DNA from: JAWLCQ01 sp041687095
GTDB lineage: Bacteria > Planctomycetota > Phycisphaerae > SM23-33
Direction: 5' to 3'
Length of the DNA stretch: 64,000 nucleotides
Assembly (NCBI GenBank): GCA_041687095.1
Contig: JAWLCQ010000001.1
Span: forward strand, 1 to 64,000
The notes under the pieces are model-generated. The model searched no databases, had not been told where the DNA came from, and worked only from the letters and a program-made list of their open reading frames with translations. Every line of letters starts with the position of its first letter. The first letter of the stretch is position 1. Shown piece by piece: positions 8,762 through 16,840 of this stretch. A program made the position numbers and the translations under genes.

Positions 8762-10831
8762 TCACCATCGCTTCTTCCGTGAGCCCTTGGGCAGGCGGGG
8801 GCGGTGCGTGAAGGCGCGCCGCTGGCGGGGGGTGAGGCGGAGGCGGGGGTTGATGGCCCAGCCCGAGCCTTCGAGGATCGCGCTGAGGTCGCGCTTGCGG
8901 AGCTTCAGGGCGGCCACCAGCGTGGTGGGCACCAGGACGACGAGGACCGCCACTCCGAGGGCCCAGAGGATCTCGGCCTGTTCGAGGTCGGCAACGGTCT
9001 TGGTGATGTACGCGATCGCCGACCCCACCGCCGCCAGGGCGACCCCGGCGCCCATGAACATCCCGGCGCGGGCGGCGCGGGCCTGAGAGTTCGCCTCGGT
9101 GGCGGCGACGGTCGCCCCCGGGGCGGTCGCCCCCCCAGCGAGCGCCCCCGGCGCCACCTGCGTCAACGCCACGGACGTCTGCGCGTCGAGCTTCTTCTCC
9201 GCCTCCGTCGTCAGCGATTCGATCTTCCCCGAGATCAGCCGCCAGATCCGAATGAACGGGGCCGCCATCGCCTCCCGCAGGCTGATGGGGTTCTCCAGGA
9301 TCTGCACGACGATGGCGTCGGACTCGCGGCCCTGCACGTCGTGGAACACGCCCCGCTTGCCCACCTGCAGATTGCCCTTGGAGCCCGAGGTGACGGGCAC
9401 GACGACCTCGTAGGGCGGGGCCCCGGCCGGGGAGACCTGCACGTACAGCAGGAACGTGCTCGACAGGGCGGACACCTTCAGGTGCTCCGTGCGGTTCTCG
9501 CACAGGACCGCCAGGTTGAACCACCGCCCGTCCATCACCAGCGACCCGATCTCCATCATCGCCCGCTCCGTCGAGTCGTAGAGCTGCGGGAGGCTCACGA
9601 AGTTGTTCGCGAATCGCAGCAGGTGCCCCTGCAGCAGCATCAGCCGCTCCGTCAGCCGCAGGCTGTCCATCGCCAGGGCGGTGTGCGTTCCGGCGGCGAG
9701 GATTTCGCGGACGCCCGAGGCGTAGCGGGGATCGAGGTAGTCCTGCAGCTTCTCCTCGCCCAGGCCCAGGAGGCAGGGCGTGGGGCGGCGGGCGACCCAC
9801 TGCTGATGGGGGGAGAGGATGGCCTTGAGGCGGGCCCACTCGGTCCCGTTGAGCGTGTGGGCCTCCGCGTCGAGCAGGGGCTGGGCGACGCGGGTGCGGA
9901 ACCGCTCCAGGGCCTGGGCGTAGTGAGGGTTCACACCCTCCCCGAACCGCAGCACCCCCGCCGGTGCGGGCGTGGCGAGCGGGGCCTTGGCGAGGACGGT
10001 CTCGATCTGCGCGGGGTCGTCGAGATCGAGTTCGGCGAGTTCGGAGTCCGTCCACCCCATCCGCGCCCCCAGCCGCTCGTCGAGCGAAAGCGCCAGGCAC
10101 TGGGCGAAGAACTGGTCGAGCTTGCCCCGCACCGCCTCCATCGCCGCGAACGCCTCGGGCGTGTCCGCCCCCAGGGGCATGATCTCGGTGGTGTCCTGAC
10201 CGGGGGGGATGCGGCGCTGCTCCTGCCACTGGAGGCACGCGCGGGTCCCGGAGAGGAACTCCTCCAGGTGGGCCGCGTCGACGCCCCTGGCCCCGCTGGG
10301 GTGATCGGCCCCGCCGGTGGCGGCGATGACGGTGGCGAGAAACGCGCGGAGGTCGGGGTCGTCGGCGGCCTCGGGCAGGGCCACGCCGGACTCGCTCACG
10401 GGCGTCGAGGCGACGCGGGACTGCATGGCGCGGACGACGTCCAGTGCGATGGGCTCCTCGGGTCCCTTGCCCAGGCGGAGGCGGATCTTGCGGAGAGCAT
10501 CGGCGATGCGGGTTCCGTCGGGGGTGTCGGCGTTGAGGGCGTTCTCGTGAAGGTCCGTCCGCCCCGCCTCCACGCCCGCCGCGTCGGCGAGGACGGAGAG
10601 CGTCCACCGGATCGCCGCCTTGAACTCCCTCGCCGTCACCCGCCCCGTGCCGTCGGTATCGAGGGCGCGGAGGAAGGCGGGCTCGGCGCGGAGGGTGCTG
10701 AGCGGGGCGTTGGTGGCGGCCCAGAGGGCCTCGTCGAGGTCGCACACCGCCCGCAGGTCGTCCACGGTGGCGATGCGAAGCTGGTACGACCGCCCGAACT
10801 TTCGGAATGTCAGCCTGTGCTCGCTAGCCAT
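8762..10831 (-). CDS. EF-hand-containing membrane protein, function unknown
   Basis: A 689-residue protein with no signal peptide. Residues 58-69 (DTDGTGRVTARE) form a canonical EF-hand loop with acidic or oxygen ligands at positions 1, 3, 5 and 12, so calcium binding is plausible; a second loop-like stretch near 98-109 lacks proper spacing. The central region is alpha-helical with no family I recognise. Two hydrophobic segments near the C-terminus (about 592-611 and 624-646) suggest a hairpin membrane anchor, leaving a short Arg/Lys-rich tail. It has a clear promoter at 10857-10886 and could be transcribed with the downstream AsmA-like gene (56 bp gap). Confidence 0.75.
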   Translation of the reverse strand: MASEHRLTFRKFGRSYQLRIATVDDLRAVCDLDEALWAATNAPLSTLRAEPAFLRALDTDGTGRVTAREFKAAIRWTLSVLADAAGVEAGRTDLHENALNADTPDGTRIADALRKIRLRLGKGPEEPIALDVVRAMQSRVASTPVSESGVALPEAADDPDLRAFLATVIAATGGADHPSGARGVDAAHLEEFLSGTRACLQWQEQRRIPPGQDTTEIMPLGADTPEAFAAMEAVRGKLDQFFAQCLALSLDERLGARMGWTDSELAELDLDDPAQIETVLAKAPLATPAPAGVLRFGEGVNPHYAQALERFRTRVAQPLLDAEAHTLNGTEWARLKAILSPHQQWVARRPTPCLLGLGEEKLQDYLDPRYASGVREILAAGTHTALAMDSLRLTERLMLLQGHLLRFANNFVSLPQLYDSTERAMMEIGSLVMDGRWFNLAVLCENRTEHLKVSALSSTFLLYVQVSPAGAPPYEVVVPVTSGSKGNLQVGKRGVFHDVQGRESDAIVVQILENPISLREAMAAPFIRIWRLISGKIESLTTEAEKKLDAQTSVALTQVAPGALAGGATAPGATVAATEANSQARAARAGMFMGAGVALAAVGSAIAYITKTVADLEQAEILWALGVAVLVVLVPTTLVAALKLRKRDLSAILEGSGWAINPRLRLTPRQRRAFTHRPRLPKGSRKKRW

Positions 10832-10856
10832 GGTTCACCGCTCCCTCTCCGGGCGG

Positions 10857-10886
10857 AGTATAGGGCGGGCGAAGGGGCGGTGGCAA
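10857..10886 (-). promoter_or_regulatory. sigma70-type promoter of the EF-hand gene
   Basis: Minus strand TTGCCA, 18 bp, TATACT, with a predicted start about 20 bp before the ATG and GAGGGAG as ribosome site. One of the best -10/-35 matches in the window. Confidence 0.7.
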
Positions 10887-10917
10887 GGCGGGGGCCGGAT
10901 TGCGGACTGTGCATCAG

Positions 10918-11061
10918 GACGTCCCATCCGGATTCGGGTTGGGGCGCTTGGCGGCGGGGGTGCCACGGCTGCGCTGTTCGCAGCCGTGTCCTTCCCGGCT
11001 GCGCGGCGGTGGGCAGCGCAGCCGTGGCGGCGGGCGGACGACCTCAGGCTTCCCCGTTCGC
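10918..11061. repeat. hairpin repeat downstream of the sulfatase, flanked by a duplicated gene end
   Basis: A 15-bp perfect inverted repeat, GCCACGGCTGCGCTG at 10962-10976 and its complement at 11014-11028, lies between the sulfatase stop and the EF-hand gene. The same GTGCCACGGCTGCGCTGTTC core recurs at about 59920. Just beyond it, 10924-10956 is a diverged second copy of the last 11 codons of the sulfatase. No gene is present here. Confidence 0.7.
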
Positions 11062-12552
11062 TCACGGTTTCCATTCAGGATTCGGTGTGGGGAGTTTGGC
11101 GGCGACATCCTGCTGCCACTGGTGGAGCAGGTCCCGCAGGCGCTGCACGATGTCGGGATGGTGGGCGGCGAGGTTGGTGGTTTCGCTCACGTCCTCGCGG
11201 AGGTTGTAGAGTTCGACGCTGGAGTCCTCGAAGAACTCGATGAGCTTCCAGTCCCCGCAGCGGACGGAGCACCCGGGCGTCCCGCCCTGGTTGCCGTAGT
11301 GCGGGTAGTGCCAGAAGATCGCCTCGCGGTCGAGGGCCTCGCCCCCGCGGAGCAGCGGGGCGAAGCTCACCCCGTCACAGTGCAGGTCGGGGCGGAGCGG
11401 GAGGTCGGCCATCTCCAGCAGCGTGGGGAACAGGTCGGGGCTCGTGATGGGAACGGAGCAGAGGCTGTCGGGCCTCGTCACCCCGGGCCACTTCACCAGC
11501 ATCGGCTCCCGCGTGCCGCCCTCGTACATCCACCCCTTGCCCTCACTGAGGGGCGCGTTGCAGGTGGGGCTGCCCTCGGCCGTCGAGAGCCCGCCATTGT
11601 CCGACGTGAAGAACAGGATGGTGTTCTCCGCCAGGCCGAGTTCCTCCAGCGTGGCCATGAGGCGCCCGACGTTCTCGTCGAGCGTCTGGACCATGGCCGC
11701 GTAGGCGGGGTCGCTCTGGAAGCGGCGGCGGACGACGCGCATGTGCTTCTTGTGCTCGCAGGGGAAGTGCTCGCCCTCCTCCAGGGCCTCCCGGCGGTCC
11801 AAACCGAGGGCGGCCGCCTTGCGCTTGTACTTCTCGACGAGTTCGGGCTTGGACTGGATGGGCGTGTGCACCGCGTAGTGCCAGAGGTTCAGGAAGAACG
11901 GTTGGGGCTCGGCGGGGGGGGGATTCCCCGCGGAGGGCGCGGACAGGGAGGAACCCGAGCCCTCTTCCCTCTGCGCCCTCTGCGTGCTCTGCGGTGAATG
12001 CTGTCTCTGATTCCCGCTGACGTGCTCGCGGATGAGGGTGATGGCCTCGTCGGTGAGGCGGTCGATGAGGTACTCGCCCTCGGGCCCGTCGGGGAGCATG
12101 GGGTTGTGGTAGGGGGAGAAGTAGCTGCGGGGATACCCGGTGTCCCACCCGCCGATGTTGGCGTCGAACCCATGGTGCTGCGGCCAGAAGTCCGGCCCGC
12201 CCAGGTGCCACTTGCCCACGTGCCACGTGGCGTACCCGCCCTCGCGGAGGGCGGTGGCGACGGAGGTCTCGGAGAGCGGGAGGTGGTGGAGGAAGGGGGC
12301 GGAGACCACCCGCCCGCGCTCCTGCCCGGCGATGTAGTTGGTGACGCCCACGCGGGCGGGGTAGCGCCCGGTCATCAGGCTCGCCCGGGTGGGGGAGCAG
12401 ACGGGGCAGGCGGCGTAGGCGTCGGTGAATCGCATGCCCTCGCGGGCGAGGCGGTCGAGGTTGGGCGTCTCGTAGAACGAGCTGCCGTAGCAGCACACGT
12501 CCGTCCAGCCCATGTCGTCGATGAGTATGAAGATGATGTTCGGCCGCGTCAT
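11062..12552 (-). CDS. sulfatase of the arylsulfatase/N-acetylgalactosamine-6-sulfatase type
   Basis: A 496-residue alkaline-phosphatase-fold sulfatase that hydrolyses sulfate esters, usually on glycans. Asp12/Asp13 in FILIDDMGWTD are metal ligands and Cys52 in CSPTRASLMTG is the residue matured to formylglycine. The start ATG at 12552 is supported by AAGGAG seven bases upstream and by the promoter at 12584-12612; longer in-frame readings are not real. No secretion signal is visible, which is odd for the family. Residues about 181-212 are encoded by an in-frame copy of a dispersed (GCAGAGGGC-like) repeat, giving a Gln/Arg/Ser-rich insert absent from normal sulfatases. Confidence 0.92.
   Translation of the reverse strand: MTRPNIIFILIDDMGWTDVCCYGSSFYETPNLDRLAREGMRFTDAYAACPVCSPTRASLMTGRYPARVGVTNYIAGQERGRVVSAPFLHHLPLSETSVATALREGGYATWHVGKWHLGGPDFWPQHHGFDANIGGWDTGYPRSYFSPYHNPMLPDGPEGEYLIDRLTDEAITLIREHVSGNQRQHSPQSTQRAQREEGSGSSLSAPSAGNPPPAEPQPFFLNLWHYAVHTPIQSKPELVEKYKRKAAALGLDRREALEEGEHFPCEHKKHMRVVRRRFQSDPAYAAMVQTLDENVGRLMATLEELGLAENTILFFTSDNGGLSTAEGSPTCNAPLSEGKGWMYEGGTREPMLVKWPGVTRPDSLCSVPITSPDLFPTLLEMADLPLRPDLHCDGVSFAPLLRGGEALDREAIFWHYPHYGNQGGTPGCSVRCGDWKLIEFFEDSSVELYNLREDVSETTNLAAHHPDIVQRLRDLLHQWQQDVAAKLPTPNPEWKP
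11930..12012. repeat. in-frame dispersed repeat inside the sulfatase gene
   Basis: The run CTCTGCGCCCTCTGCGTGCT and following bases belongs to a short-period dispersed repeat built from (C)TCTGCG(T/C)-type units. Read on the minus strand it is in frame with the sulfatase and encodes the HSPQSTQRAQRE peptide. It sits in a predicted surface loop, which may be why it is tolerated. Confidence 0.6.
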
Positions 12553-12583
12553 GCGGAGGCTCCTTGCGTGTTGGATGGAGGGG

Positions 12584-12612
12584 AACGTAGCGGACGGGGG
12601 CGGGAACGTCAA
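12584..12612 (-). promoter_or_regulatory. sigma70-type promoter of the sulfatase gene
   Basis: Minus strand TTGACG, 17 bp, TACGTT, followed by a leader of about 25 bases and the AAGGAG ribosome site before ATG 12552. It decides the start codon choice. Confidence 0.65.
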
Positions 12613-12702
12613 CAGAGCGCCCGGACGAGAAAAGACCTTCACGCCTCGCCCTCGGGGGCGTAGGATGGAAAGGTGCGGTCGTCGCACCCCGGGAGAGAGA
12701 CT

Positions 12703-12951
12703 GTGAACCGCGAAGACCTCCTGCAACGCATCAGCATCGACCCGCAGGTCTGCTTTGGGAAGCCCTGCATCCGCGGGCATCGCATCTGGGTGTCCCTGAT
12801 CCTCGACTTCCTCGCCAGCGGAATGACGATGGAGGACCTCCTCGAGGAGTACCCGAGCCTCCAGCGCGAGGACATCCTGGCGTGCATCGCCTACGGAGCG
12901 GAGATGGCGCGGGAGCGATACGTGGACGTCCCGGTCGGGCCTCGCCAATGA
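12703..12951 (+). CDS. DUF433-family antitoxin (orphaned)
   Basis: An 82-residue DUF433 protein, the usual antitoxin partner of DUF5615 PIN-like toxins. Diagnostic residues are ISIDPQVCFGKPCIRGHRIW near the N-terminus, followed by a helix-turn-helix-like segment (MTMEDLLEEYPSLQREDI) expected to bind its own operator. The GTG start is chosen because GGAGAG sits seven bases upstream. Its stop codon overlaps the ATG of a collapsed toxin by four bases (ATGA), so the pair was once translationally coupled. An intact pair of the same family is at 23409-24007. Confidence 0.85.
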   Translation: MNREDLLQRISIDPQVCFGKPCIRGHRIWVSLILDFLASGMTMEDLLEEYPSLQREDILACIAYGAEMARERYVDVPVGPRQ

Positions 12952-13019
12952 GGCTCAAGCTGGATGAGAACCTGGGGGCGGCGGTCTGCCGCGTCCGCGA
13001 GTACACCCCTGACGCGTAG
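12948..13019 (+). pseudogene. remnant of a DUF5615 PIN-like toxin gene
   Basis: The reading frame starts at the ATGA overlap with the DUF433 gene and encodes MRLKLDENLGAAV, the N-terminal signature of DUF5615 toxins, then runs straight into VREYTPDA and a stop. Intact members are about 110-125 residues, so about 100 codons are missing. An internal deletion that joined the first and last codons fits best. The acidic core of the nuclease-like fold is gone, so no toxin activity is expected. Confidence 0.7.
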
Positions 13020-13085
13020 AGACCTTCGACGTCCGTTCCTCTCCCGCGTTTTCCCCGATCCCTGACCGCCCCGAACCCCTCCGCG

Positions 13086-13114
13086 TTGTGTTCAAGGAGC
13101 GGGCGGGCTATGCT
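13086..13114 (+). promoter_or_regulatory. sigma70-type promoter of the 13155 gene
   Basis: TTGTGT, 17 bp, TATGCT, about 40 bp before the ATG at 13155. The longer reading frame that begins at 13086 would start inside the -35 box, so 13155 is the better start. Confidence 0.65.
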
Positions 13115-13154
13115 CGCCGCGGTCCGGTTGCCTGCAAAAGAGGAAGGAATCCGA

Positions 13155-16100
13155 ATGACGCCACTTCGTCTGCTGCGCGCGGGGGTGCTGCTGGGGGTGC
13201 TGGGCTGGTCGTGGGGGACGGCCCTGGCGGCCGAGACCCCGCGCTCCTACGGGGAACCCGCCACCGTCGACACCCCCATCCTCCGCGTCCCCTATGCCAC
13301 CAAGACCCCCAACATCGACGGGGTCATGGAGGACGGGGAGTGGGAGGATGCGTCGGCCCTGTCGGGGTTCTGGTACGACTTCTCCCAGAACGACTTCCGC
13401 TTCCTCGCCCCCGTGCAGACGCAGCTCCAGGTCTATGCGGCGTTCGACGACGAGTACCTCTACCTCGCCTACACCTCCCCGATCTTCCCGGAGAACTCCT
13501 GGCTGCGGGCGCGGGGGCGGTTCCCCGACGTGCTCATGCACCCGCAGTACGGGGTGCTGTGGGACGACCACGTCGAGATCGAGTTTCGCCCCATCGCCGA
13601 CGCCCGCCAGGGCTTCCGCCTGGGCCTGCTCCGCTGGGACGTCAACCCCATCGGGACCGTCGTGGACTGGAACTGGTCGCAGCAGCACGGGCACGAGATG
13701 AAGTGGCAGTCCCGCGCGAAGGTCGTCTCCGGTGTCACGCCCCAGCGCTGGGTCATCGAGCTGCGGGCGCCCCTCAAGGAACTCGCCACCCACGGGTACG
13801 CGGAGAAGGATGAGAACGGCGTGCCCCGCGTGATCCTGCCCCCGCCCGACGGGACCGCCTACCGCTGCTGGTTCGTCCGCGGGATCGGGGGCAACGGGAA
13901 CTTCTTCAACTGCTTCGACGCCCACGCCTGGAACACCACCAAGACCAAGATGATCTTCGACCGCAAGACCGTCAGCTTCCAGGTCAACGAACTGGGGCCG
14001 ATCATGGAGGACATGGTCGACGTGCAGCTCACGGTCAAGAACCACAGCGACCGCTCCGAGACCGTCCGCCTGGGCTTCTTCGTCGAGAACCCCAGCGGGA
14101 CGATCTACTCCAGCTACGACGCGTCGGACATGCCCGACGGGCTGCTGGAGCTGCGGCCGGGCGAGGTGCGGCAGGTCCGCCTGCAGCAGCCCTTCCCGGG
14201 GATCGCGCAGAACGGGAACGTGCTGTGGTTCGACGTCCGCTCCGCGGGCCGCCCGGCGAAGGAGCTGTTCCGCACCCGCCTCATCCGCTTCCACTCCATG
14301 GACGGGGGCGAGTCCAACGGGCGGGCGTTCCGCGCGCGGCGGCTGGACATCATCTCCGTGATGCGCCCCCCGCGGAAGGAGTTCGAGTTCTCCCACAGCT
14401 TCTCCTCGTACACCAAGAGGCTCTCGGGCATCGTCGACGTGGGGATCACCGGGGGCTCCGACGAGGCCAAGTCCGCCGTCGAGGCCAAGCTTATCGTCCT
14501 CACCGCCGACCAGAACGAGGACGTCGTCGCCGAGTCCACCGTGCCCGTCACGGGCGAGTTCGCCGCCTTCCTCGTCGACCTGCCCGACATCGTCGAGGGC
14601 GAGAGCTACAGGGTGAACCTCCTCCTGTTCGACCGCAACAAGCGGATCGTCGGGGAGGTCAGCCCCGAGCCCTTCACCTACACCGTGGCCGCCTGGCAGG
14701 GCAACGCGATCGGGGAGGACGACGTCGTCCCCGAGCCCTTCACCCCCCTCACCGTCGAGGGCGACACGCTGCGGACGCTCAAGCACCGCTTCACGATCCA
14801 CCCCTCGGGCCTGCCCGCGCAGTACTGGATCGACCCCGACCCGCGCGAGCTGCCCCTGGAGCGGCGGGACAACCCCCACACCGCCACGCCCGACGAACTC
14901 CGCGAGTCGGGGCGCGGCGAGCAGCTCCGCGCCCCCATGCGCCTCGAGGCCGTCATCGACGGCAAGCGTGTCGCGGCCGAGATCGTCGAGCCCGCCAGCA
15001 TCGTCCGCCAGTGGAAGAGCGAGATCGTCTACCGCTCCAAGCTCCGCCTGGGGGCGCTGCCCGTCGAACTCACCACCCAGTACGACTTCGACGGGTCCAT
15101 CCACTGCACGATGGGCTACGGGCAGGCGGGAACCCCCGCGGCCATCGAGCTGCTGGAACTCGTCACCGACGTCGAGGGTTACGTGGACCTGGCGACGACG
15201 GGCGGGGGCGGGATGGCCGGGTCCGACGTGTGGGAGTGCTCCCTGCCGAAGGCCGAGGGCGTCGTCTGGTCGGCGGCCCAGCACGAAAAGGGCGAGCTGT
15301 ACTACCACTACTTCGTCCCGTGGTTCTGGTTCGGGTCGGCCGACCGGGCGTTCAGTTGGTACTGCGACATCGAGCAGGGCTGGAAGCTCGACCGCGACAC
15401 CACGAGCATGACCCTGGAACGCGACGCCGCGGGCGACGTCACCTGGCGGGTGAAGTTCGTGAACCACCCGGTGACGGTGGGGGAACGGAACGAGATCGTC
15501 TTCGGCCTCCTCAACCACCCCGCCAAGCCCAAGCCCGCCCAGGCCCGCCAGCTCGCGTGGCACTACTGCGGGGTGTGGGCGACGGGCTACCAGGTCGAGC
15601 CCATCGAGCTGTCGGACGAGGAACTCCACAAGGCCTGGCGCCGCAACGCCGGGGCGCCCAAGGACTGGCCCGACGAGAAGAAGGCCGAGTTCCGCAAGGA
15701 CACTCCCCCCTGGTATCGCCACGGCCGCTGGCGGAACGTGGGCACGAGCCCGGAGATGGACCAGATCTGGCAGGACAAGGGCAGCTACTGGTACGAGAAG
15801 CGCATCCGCATCGGCCGACGCGTGGGCGGGTGGTGGGACGAGTACTGGCCCGTGGGGTTCGGGCGGTCGGACAACATCGCGATGGGCAACGCCTTCATCC
15901 GCCCCCCCGCCGACGTGAAGAAGGGCGAGCTGCCCTGGCAGCCGGGCTTCCTGACGAAGTACATGCGGAACTTCTGGCGGCGCAACGCGCGCGAGTACGC
16001 CCGCCACAACGTGCCCAACCGCAACTGCACCTGGGCGAACAACGCCTCCAACATGGGCGAGAGCCTCCTGTGGGACACGATGCTCGTCGAGGAGTGCGGG

Positions 16101-16826
16101 GCGGGGCACCGCTCGATGGACGTCGACGTCGTCGTGCAGTTCCCCAACTCGCTGTACCGCGCGATGGCGAAGAACTACACCGGGCTGGTGACTCGCCTGT
16201 TCGCCGACGCCACCCCCATCACCCCGGGCGACGACAAGGTCTACGACCGCCAGATGCTCGGGCGGGCGCTGCTCAACGACATCGGGGTGAACAACAACGG
16301 CCCCCACGGGATCCTCCAGCACAAGGAGATCGGCAACCGCCTGCTCAACCGCCTGACGGAGTGGGGCTACTTCGACGAGGCCTCCGTCGAGCGCTTCCCG
16401 CACTGGCGGAGCGAGCGGGTCGTCCGCATCGGGGACAAGCCCTCCGAGGACTCCAGCGTCTGGGTCACCGCCTACCGCCGCCCCCTCCCCGACGGGAAGG
16501 GCTACACGGCGATCCTGGTGATCATGAACGAGAGCGACAAGGACATCCAACTGCCCCTGCACCTCGTCGATCCCCAGCGGCTGCTGGGCGGGGCGAACAC
16601 GCTGACGGCGGCGGACGTGCTGAGCGCGGCGGCCGTGCCCAAGGGCCTGGAGGCCTGGTGGGCGAATACCGCCCCCAGCGACCTCGCCGCCGCCTCCCGC
16701 GTCCTGAGGGACCTGGAGACCGGCGACAGCGTCACCCGGGCGGCCGGGAAGGATGAGACCTACGGTCCCGTCTTCGTGCGGGCCCACGACTACCGCGTCC
16801 TCTACGCGGAACACCGGACGAAGTGA
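13155..16826 (+). CDS. secreted DUF6067-like protein with N-terminal CBM9-like domain
   Basis: A 1223-residue exported protein. The start ATG has AGGAAGGA upstream and opens a signal peptide ending near TALAAETP. Residues about 35-260 resemble the family 9 carbohydrate-binding/DOMON-like fold (NIDGVMEDGEWEDA, later YLYLAYTSP and VEIEFRP). The central and C-terminal parts are Trp- and Tyr-rich and look like the DUF6067 glycoside-hydrolase-like family seen in planctomycetes. Residues about 560-760 and 1040-1223 align by eye with the next gene, so the two are paralogues. The GTGA overlap at 16823-16826 is not used as the next start. Carbohydrate binding is inferred; no catalytic residue can be named. 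Confidence 0.72.
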   Translation: MTPLRLLRAGVLLGVLGWSWGTALAAETPRSYGEPATVDTPILRVPYATKTPNIDGVMEDGEWEDASALSGFWYDFSQNDFRFLAPVQTQLQVYAAFDDEYLYLAYTSPIFPENSWLRARGRFPDVLMHPQYGVLWDDHVEIEFRPIADARQGFRLGLLRWDVNPIGTVVDWNWSQQHGHEMKWQSRAKVVSGVTPQRWVIELRAPLKELATHGYAEKDENGVPRVILPPPDGTAYRCWFVRGIGGNGNFFNCFDAHAWNTTKTKMIFDRKTVSFQVNELGPIMEDMVDVQLTVKNHSDRSETVRLGFFVENPSGTIYSSYDASDMPDGLLELRPGEVRQVRLQQPFPGIAQNGNVLWFDVRSAGRPAKELFRTRLIRFHSMDGGESNGRAFRARRLDIISVMRPPRKEFEFSHSFSSYTKRLSGIVDVGITGGSDEAKSAVEAKLIVLTADQNEDVVAESTVPVTGEFAAFLVDLPDIVEGESYRVNLLLFDRNKRIVGEVSPEPFTYTVAAWQGNAIGEDDVVPEPFTPLTVEGDTLRTLKHRFTIHPSGLPAQYWIDPDPRELPLERRDNPHTATPDELRESGRGEQLRAPMRLEAVIDGKRVAAEIVEPASIVRQWKSEIVYRSKLRLGALPVELTTQYDFDGSIHCTMGYGQAGTPAAIELLELVTDVEGYVDLATTGGGGMAGSDVWECSLPKAEGVVWSAAQHEKGELYYHYFVPWFWFGSADRAFSWYCDIEQGWKLDRDTTSMTLERDAAGDVTWRVKFVNHPVTVGERNEIVFGLLNHPAKPKPAQARQLAWHYCGVWATGYQVEPIELSDEELHKAWRRNAGAPKDWPDEKKAEFRKDTPPWYRHGRWRNVGTSPEMDQIWQDKGSYWYEKRIRIGRRVGGWWDEYWPVGFGRSDNIAMGNAFIRPPADVKKGELPWQPGFLTKYMRNFWRRNAREYARHNVPNRNCTWANNASNMGESLLWDTMLVEECGAGHRSMDVDVVVQFPNSLYRAMAKNYTGLVTRLFADATPITPGDDKVYDRQMLGRALLNDIGVNNNGPHGILQHKEIGNRLLNRLTEWGYFDEASVERFPHWRSERVVRIGDKPSEDSSVWVTAYRRPLPDGKGYTAILVIMNESDKDIQLPLHLVDPQRLLGGANTLTAADVLSAAAVPKGLEAWWANTAPSDLAAASRVLRDLETGDSVTRAAGKDETYGPVFVRAHDYRVLYAEHRTK

Positions 16827-16840
16827 GGGAGGACGCAAGC

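Noticed and set aside
13092..16838. 1248-codon minus-strand open frame
   Set aside because: Antisense to the DUF6067-like gene, with Val/Gly/Asp/Pro shadow composition and no recognisable motif.
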